DNA of 10,000 bases, taken from assembly GCA_020217065.1 (NCBI GenBank), contig JAIWOB010000118.1:1-10000 (forward strand), given 5' to 3'. The stretch comes from Chloroflexota bacterium. GTDB taxonomy: Bacteria > Chloroflexota > Anaerolineae > Anaerolineales > Villigracilaceae. The notes below the pieces were generated by a model. The model searched no databases, was not told the DNA's origin, and saw only the letters and a list, made by a program, of their open reading frames with translations. Positions 6,806 to 10,000 of the stretch are shown here, piece by piece (position 1 is the stretch's first letter; each line of letters begins with the position of its first letter). The translations under genes were made by a program, and so were the position numbers.

Positions 6806-7536
6806 TGGGCTGCCTCCTCGCATCCAATCGGCTTGACGACCAGGTCTTCAAAGGTCAATTGCGTTCCCTGATTGGCGACCACGCCCACTCCCCCCGCCGC
6901 GTAGGTGGAATCCTTGGCGGTCAGCGCAGGCTCTCCATTCAAATAGGCGGTAAACGAATCGCCCTCGACTTTAATTCTAAAATCGGGCGGATTCGTCCAA
7001 TCGAAAGAAGAAGGCATATCCATCGCAGCCAAAGGCGGTTGAATTTGCTTGCCGTTTACCCATTTGCTGAAATAAATCACCGCCGGTTTGTTTTTATTGA
7101 CTTGCTCAACTTCAAACATATATCCGTTCAAACCGTTTTTATCGTATGTAGACCGAAACGCCAGCCCATAGCCGTTCCAAGTCGGGCGGATATTTTCAAC
7201 GCCAACGCCGCTCAAATCAATCTCATAGTCGCTCCCCAGGCGCGCAGGCAGCAAACCGCCGCATAAAGGGCAAACCCTGTATCCTCCATCTCCCGGCGTT
7301 ATCCCCCCTCGCCAAAAGCTGTCTTTGAAAGCCTGCCAATCGCCGCTTGACCGCGCAAGTTCGCCGCACGAAGCGGTTACGTTGTTGAACTTCAACCCGT
7401 CAACGGCTTTGGCATATACCTCCGAAAGGGAAACGCCGCTGAGGCTCAAACCGAGAATCGCGACAAAGCCAGTCAACAACAAAAGCAGGACGTACTCCAC
7501 CAGTCCCTGGGCGCGTAAGTTTTTGAATCTGGACAT
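6802..7536 (-). CDS. Pilin-anchored jelly-roll (LamG-like) surface protein
   Basis: A 244-residue protein. The N-terminus MSRFKNLRAQGLVEYVLLLLLTG is a Flp/type IV pilin-like class III signal followed by a hydrophobic helix (about 12-34). The motif normally reads G/xxLVEY with Glu at +5; here the residue before the expected cut is A9 and Glu is E14, so processing by a prepilin peptidase is likely but not certain. The middle (about 50-100) has C57 and a CPLC pair (C89, C92). The C-terminal region (about 101-237) is beta-rich and ends with YLNGEPALTAKDS, GGVGVVANQGTQLTFEDLVVKP, a pattern typical of concanavalin-like/LamG or DUF1080-type domains, which often bind glycans. I chose ATG 7536 because AGGAGA at 7547-7542 lies upstream and the protein then begins with the pilin leader. 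The longer frame to 7662 has an unlikely N-terminus. No pilus assembly genes are visible here. Confidence 0.82.
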   Translation of the reverse strand: MSRFKNLRAQGLVEYVLLLLLTGFVAILGLSLSGVSLSEVYAKAVDGLKFNNVTASCGELARSSGDWQAFKDSFWRGGITPGDGGYRVCPLCGGLLPARLGSDYEIDLSGVGVENIRPTWNGYGLAFRSTYDKNGLNGYMFEVEQVNKNKPAVIYFSKWVNGKQIQPPLAAMDMPSSFDWTNPPDFRIKVEGDSFTAYLNGEPALTAKDSTYAAGGVGVVANQGTQLTFEDLVVKPIGCEEAAQ

Positions 7537-7845
7537 GGAATTCTCCTGTAACAAGAAAGCGAGCCTGCAATTCGCCGCGCGGCTTCTCGCAAAAAGGTTT
7601 GACCCTGACAACACAGCGCGGCGCGCGCTTCTTTGTATGAGTATACAGCCAGCCGCGTCCACGGCGCATTACAAATCCCTAACTACCTTGCGGGGGAAAC
7701 AGCGCCGCGCGCCGCCTCCTTTCCCGTTAACCAACAACCGCAAATTGAGTCTCCCAATCAAAGGCGCTGGAAAATCAAAATTCAAGTCGCGGGTCAAAAA
7801 TCGCTTTGCGGACTATAATAAAGCAACCCATTTCCGGAGGTCAAT
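7537..7845. other. Divergent intergenic region (309 bases)
   Basis: This gap separates the - strand pilin-like gene from upp. On the - strand TATACT (7645-7640) is a possible -10 about 100 bases before the pilin-like start, with no convincing -35. GCCGCGCGGC at 7574-7583 and GTATAC at 7641-7646 are perfect palindromes in the presumed 5' leader. Frames running through the region are compositional and show no domain pattern. The + strand promoter of upp is listed separately. I see no RNA gene. Confidence 0.4.
7814..7840 (+). promoter_or_regulatory. upp promoter -10 and ribosome-binding site
   Basis: TATAAT at 7814-7819 matches the -10 consensus exactly. CGGAGG at 7835-7840 is a strong Shine-Dalgarno five bases before the GTG at 7846. 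No good -35 is present at 16-18 bases upstream (GGGTCA at 7791-7796 is the best candidate), and there is no TGn extension. The short leader, about 20 bases, leaves no room for a PyrR-type attenuator. Confidence 0.55.
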
Positions 7846-8472
7846 GTGTCCAACGTATTTGCGTCCAAGCATCCACTGGTCGCCCACAAACTTTCGCGCC
7901 TGCGCGATAAAAACACCGAACCCAAAAAATTCCGCGAACTGGTGCGGGAAATCGCCGCGCTGCTGGCTTACGAAGCCACCGCCGACCTGCAGACTGTGCC
8001 GCGAGAACTCGACACCCCGCTTGCAAAAACGACGGGAGCGGAGTTGAAGGAAAAAATCGGCCTCGTTCCCATTTTGCGGGCGGGGCTGGGATTGGTCGAA
8101 GGCTTCTGGGAATTGATGCCCAGCGCCGAAGTCTGGCATATTGGCTTGTATCGAGACGAACATACCCTGCGCCCGGTGGAATACTACAATAAACTTCCGC
8201 TTGAACCCCGCGTATCGGTGTGCCTGATTCTTGACCCGATGCTTGCCACAGGCGGCTCCGCAGTGGCTACGGCGGAAATTCTCAAACGTTGGGGCGTGAA
8301 GAAAATCAAATTCGTCGGGTTGATTGGCGCGCCCGAAGGCATTCAAGCCATGCAGACCGCGCATCCCGACATCCCCATTCATCTCGCCGCCATTGACGAC
8401 CATTTGAACGAGCGCGCCTACATCGTGCCAGGGCTTGGCGACGCGGGCGACAGACAGTTCGGAACGGGGTAG
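7846..8472 (+). CDS. upp: Uracil phosphoribosyltransferase
   Basis: A 208-residue cytosolic enzyme of pyrimidine salvage that makes UMP from uracil and PRPP. Family motifs are in order: [25 protein letters not shown] (9-33), [11 protein letters not shown] (73-83), the YYNKLP segment (113-118), the PRPP-binding loop [13 protein letters not shown] (127-139) and the uracil-binding tail [15 protein letters not shown] (193-207). Length agrees with bacterial Upp (about 208-210). The start is GTG at 7846 with CGGAGG five bases upstream; the ATG overlapping at 7844 is in another frame and not used. The protein ends one residue after the usual GDRxFGT, so it is complete. The stop codon TAG is followed directly, in the same frame, by a methyltransferase remnant, which suggests a past rearrangement at its 3' end. 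I see no uracil permease or pyr gene next to it. Confidence 0.97.
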   Translation: MSNVFASKHPLVAHKLSRLRDKNTEPKKFRELVREIAALLAYEATADLQTVPRELDTPLAKTTGAELKEKIGLVPILRAGLGLVEGFWELMPSAEVWHIGLYRDEHTLRPVEYYNKLPLEPRVSVCLILDPMLATGGSAVATAEILKRWGVKKIKFVGLIGAPEGIQAMQTAHPDIPIHLAAIDDHLNERAYIVPGLGDAGDRQFGTG

Positions 8473-8709
8473 CGCGGAACCTACAAGTACATCCGCCGCC
8501 CGTTGTATTGTTCGCTATTGTTGCCGAAATGGGGCATCTTCTTCAAGTTCAAGCGCATCACGCTGACCGTCGCCACGCTCGCCGTCGCCGCGACTGTCTT
8601 TTTGTTCTTCACCGCCAAAGCGGACAAAGCCGAATGCGCCCGCTTCTTTGGCGGTCAATATCAGGACTACATGAAGCGGTCGAAGACGTTCATTCCGTAT
8701 ATCTTCTAG
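8473..8709 (+). pseudogene. C-terminal remnant of an isoprenylcysteine/phospholipid methyltransferase
   Basis: The 78 codons after the upp stop read GTYKYIRRPLYCSLLL, a hydrophobic stretch (about 20-38 of the remnant), and a tail AECARFFGGQYQDYMKRSKTFIPYIF ending at TAG 8707-8709. This matches the C-terminal half of ICMT/PEMT-type membrane methyltransferases (G-Y-Y-RHP-Y, then E..FG..Y..Y..R...FIP). The conserved His of RHP is Arg here. The N-terminal helices are absent upstream, where intact upp is found, and the only in-frame start-like codon, TTG 8503, has no Shine-Dalgarno and would cut through the motif. I therefore call a truncated, decaying gene. Expression as a separate small protein is possible but unlikely. 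Confidence 0.7.
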
Positions 8710-8749
8710 TTGGGCGGTTCACACGGCGCATATTTCAAGTAAATAAAAA

Positions 8750-10000
8750 ATGAGCGACAACAGCCAACTCAGCAAACGCGAAAAAGAAGTAATAGAACTC
8801 CTCTTGCAAGGCAAAAGCAATAAACAAATCGCTTTTGCGCTCGGCGTTTCCGCAAGCGCCGTTGAATATCACTTGAAGAATATTTACAAAAAACTTCAAG
8901 TAAATTCCAGAACCGAAGCTGTTTTGCGATTGGGGAAATCCGTAGGCGGCAACGTTACGGGTGAATTAGGGAAATCCACAGTTGAAATGAATGGCGATAC
9001 CGCCGACAATGACAGCCAAACCGTTTCAACAAGGAGAAACCCCATGAATAAAATGTTTGCGCTGGTCGGCGGCGGCTTATTGACAATCACGCTGGTTGGA
9101 GCCTTGGTTCTAGTTCTTATGTTTATTGACCTGCCCGTTCAAGACAGGACAGTGACGCCAACAAACGACTTGCCCCTGCCCGACCTAACGATTACTTCGG
9201 CGTCCGTAAGCATGATAGACAACAACGGGATATGTCTTTCCTATTACGGATTCAACGTAACTGTCGTCAATCAAGGCAACGCCCCCGCGCTTAATGTGAC
9301 GCTCGCCGACAATACAGGGCAAGAAATCGGCGTTGGGAATTTGAATCCGCTTCAAAGCATGTCAATGTCTTTCGTCGCGCACGCGAAAAACGGAGCATAT
9401 ACCGTAACGGCAGACCCGCGCAATGTCATTGCCGAGAGCGACGAAAACAATAACGCCGCCGCTTTTTCTCAAGCTACAGCAACGCCGATTGCTTCCTGTC
9501 CGCCATTGCAATTTGGAGATAGCGCGCCCACCTCTACGTCGATTCCGCCTCAAGTATGGTCAACTGCAACGCCGCAAATCATGTCAGGAGCAAAGGCTCC
9601 AACAGAAGGATGGAAAACTTATTCCAATTCAGAATACGGTTTTTCAATCAATTATCCGCCGCATCTTGAAATTATCCCTGAAGAAAATACGCAAACGCTG
9701 TATATTGGCGAACGAATTCATGTTTGGATTAGCGATGTCAACCCTTTAGATTGTCGGGGAGACTGCCCGTTTGTTGAAAATATCGAACCCGCCACAATCG
9801 CCGGCGTCGAGGCGAAGCAAATCACAGGTTATATAGGCGCAGTGGGAGGAGGCAGCCCTCAGAGATACGTGAGATATATCATGCGACAGAACAATCGGTA
9901 CTATACTTTTACGCTCCACGCCCTGAGTTTTCACGCCACAGGCAATGACCCTTACACAATATATCCCTTGAATGAAAATGACATCGTTTTATTTGAGCAA
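8750..10000 (+). CDS. Transmembrane LuxR-type HTH regulator with CARDB-like ectodomain (3' end beyond window)
   Basis: An open frame of 417 codons with no stop before the window end. Residues 7-59 are a LuxR/GerE helix-turn-helix (LSKREKEVIELLLQGKSNKQIA, VSASAVEYHLKNIYKKL, SRTEAVLRLG). A polar linker (62-98) leads to a membrane helix (about 103-126). The outer part has a CARDB-like domain (about 143-240; PDLTITSASV, NVTVVNQGNAPA, NVIAESDENNN), a Thr/Pro/Ser stalk (about 241-285) and a domain opening with YSNSEYGFSINYPPHLEI (about 288 on), resembling PsbP-like domains seen in this phylum. It may be a one-component membrane-bound transcription regulator sensing an outside signal. ATG 8750 has no clear Shine-Dalgarno. 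ATG 9044 (M99) is in frame, seven bases after AAGGAG, and would give the membrane and outer part alone. Base composition is visibly lower in G+C than in hflX. Confidence 0.85.
   Translation, partial: MSDNSQLSKREKEVIELLLQGKSNKQIAFALGVSASAVEYHLKNIYKKLQVNSRTEAVLRLGKSVGGNVTGELGKSTVEMNGDTADNDSQTVSTRRNPMNKMFALVGGGLLTITLVGALVLVLMFIDLPVQDRTVTPTNDLPLPDLTITSASVSMIDNNGICLSYYGFNVTVVNQGNAPALNVTLADNTGQEIGVGNLNPLQSMSMSFVAHAKNGAYTVTADPRNVIAESDENNNAAAFSQATATPIASCPPLQFGDSAPTSTSIPPQVWSTATPQIMSGAKAPTEGWKTYSNSEYGFSINYPPHLEIIPEENTQTLYIGERIHVWISDVNPLDCRGDCPFVENIEPATIAGVEAKQITGYIGAVGGGSPQRYVRYIMRQNNRYYTFTLHALSFHATGNDPYTIYPLNENDIVLFEQ
9031..9046 (+). promoter_or_regulatory. Internal in-frame ribosome-binding site and start codon
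   Basis: AAGGAG at 9031-9036 is followed after seven bases by ATG at 9044-9046, in frame with the HTH gene that starts at 8750. The product would begin MNKMFALVGGG, a normal signal anchor. This site is stronger than the one in front of the annotated start, so a second, HTH-less product is plausible, or the site is a leftover from before a gene fusion. Confidence 0.5.

Noticed and set aside
7537..7662. Longer N-terminus of the pilin-like protein
   Set aside because: It would put 42 irregular residues before the pilin leader; AGGAGA sits correctly before ATG 7536.
7325..8047. 240-codon + strand frame across the intergenic region into upp
   Set aside because: It overlaps the pilin-like gene in antisense and upp in another frame; no start signal and a Pro/Arg/Lys-rich translation without motifs.
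9746..9934. 62-codon - strand frame inside the HTH gene
   Set aside because: Shadow of the long + strand frame; no ribosome-binding site or domain.

Overview
The window looks like a chromosomal segment of a Chloroflexota bacterium, probably Anaerolineae-like. This is inferred from gene content and style: a glutaminyl-cyclase-like M28 enzyme, a Ser/Thr-kinase-like protein carrying a TolB/WD40-like propeller, a pilin-type (A)QGLVEY membrane anchor, a LuxR-HTH protein with a membrane segment and a CARDB-like ectodomain, and Pro/Thr-rich stalks. No 16S rRNA or marker tree was available, so the taxonomy is tentative. I see no tRNA, rRNA, CRISPR array, insertion sequence or phage gene.

Layout, left half (all + strand): the C-terminal part of trmFO (to 431); a membrane-anchored M28/glutaminyl-cyclase-like metalloenzyme (486-1385); then a tight four-gene cluster. 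The cluster holds a soluble histidine kinase (1461-2741), the ribosome-associated GTPase HflX (about 2701-4080, overlapping the kinase gene), a 66-residue two-helix membrane protein (4080-4280, sharing one base with hflX) and a kinase-like/propeller protein (4293-6287). The last protein has lost the three hallmark catalytic residues of protein kinases and should be a pseudokinase.

Layout, right half: a convergent two-gene unit on the - strand (7536 to 6362) encodes a pilin-anchored jelly-roll protein and, through a 4-base ATGA overlap, a small membrane protein with a carboxypeptidase-regulatory-like domain. A 309-base divergent intergenic region separates it from upp (uracil phosphoribosyltransferase, 7846-8472). 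Directly behind the upp stop codon, in the same reading frame, lies a C-terminal remnant of an isoprenylcysteine/phospholipid methyltransferase (8473-8709). From 8750 to the window end an open frame of 417 codons encodes a LuxR-type HTH domain, a membrane helix, a CARDB-like domain, a stalk and a further domain. An internal Shine-Dalgarno and ATG sit in frame just before the membrane helix.

How they fit together: trmFO, hflX and upp are housekeeping (tRNA modification, ribosome rescue/GTPase, pyrimidine salvage). The others are mostly signalling or cell-surface proteins. The HK-hflX-2TM-pseudokinase cluster could be co-transcribed, but no shared pathway is proven. The most notable observations are the triple-degenerate pseudokinase, the one-piece transmembrane HTH regulator with a possible second start, the pilin/jelly-roll fusion, and the in-frame methyltransferase remnant behind upp.
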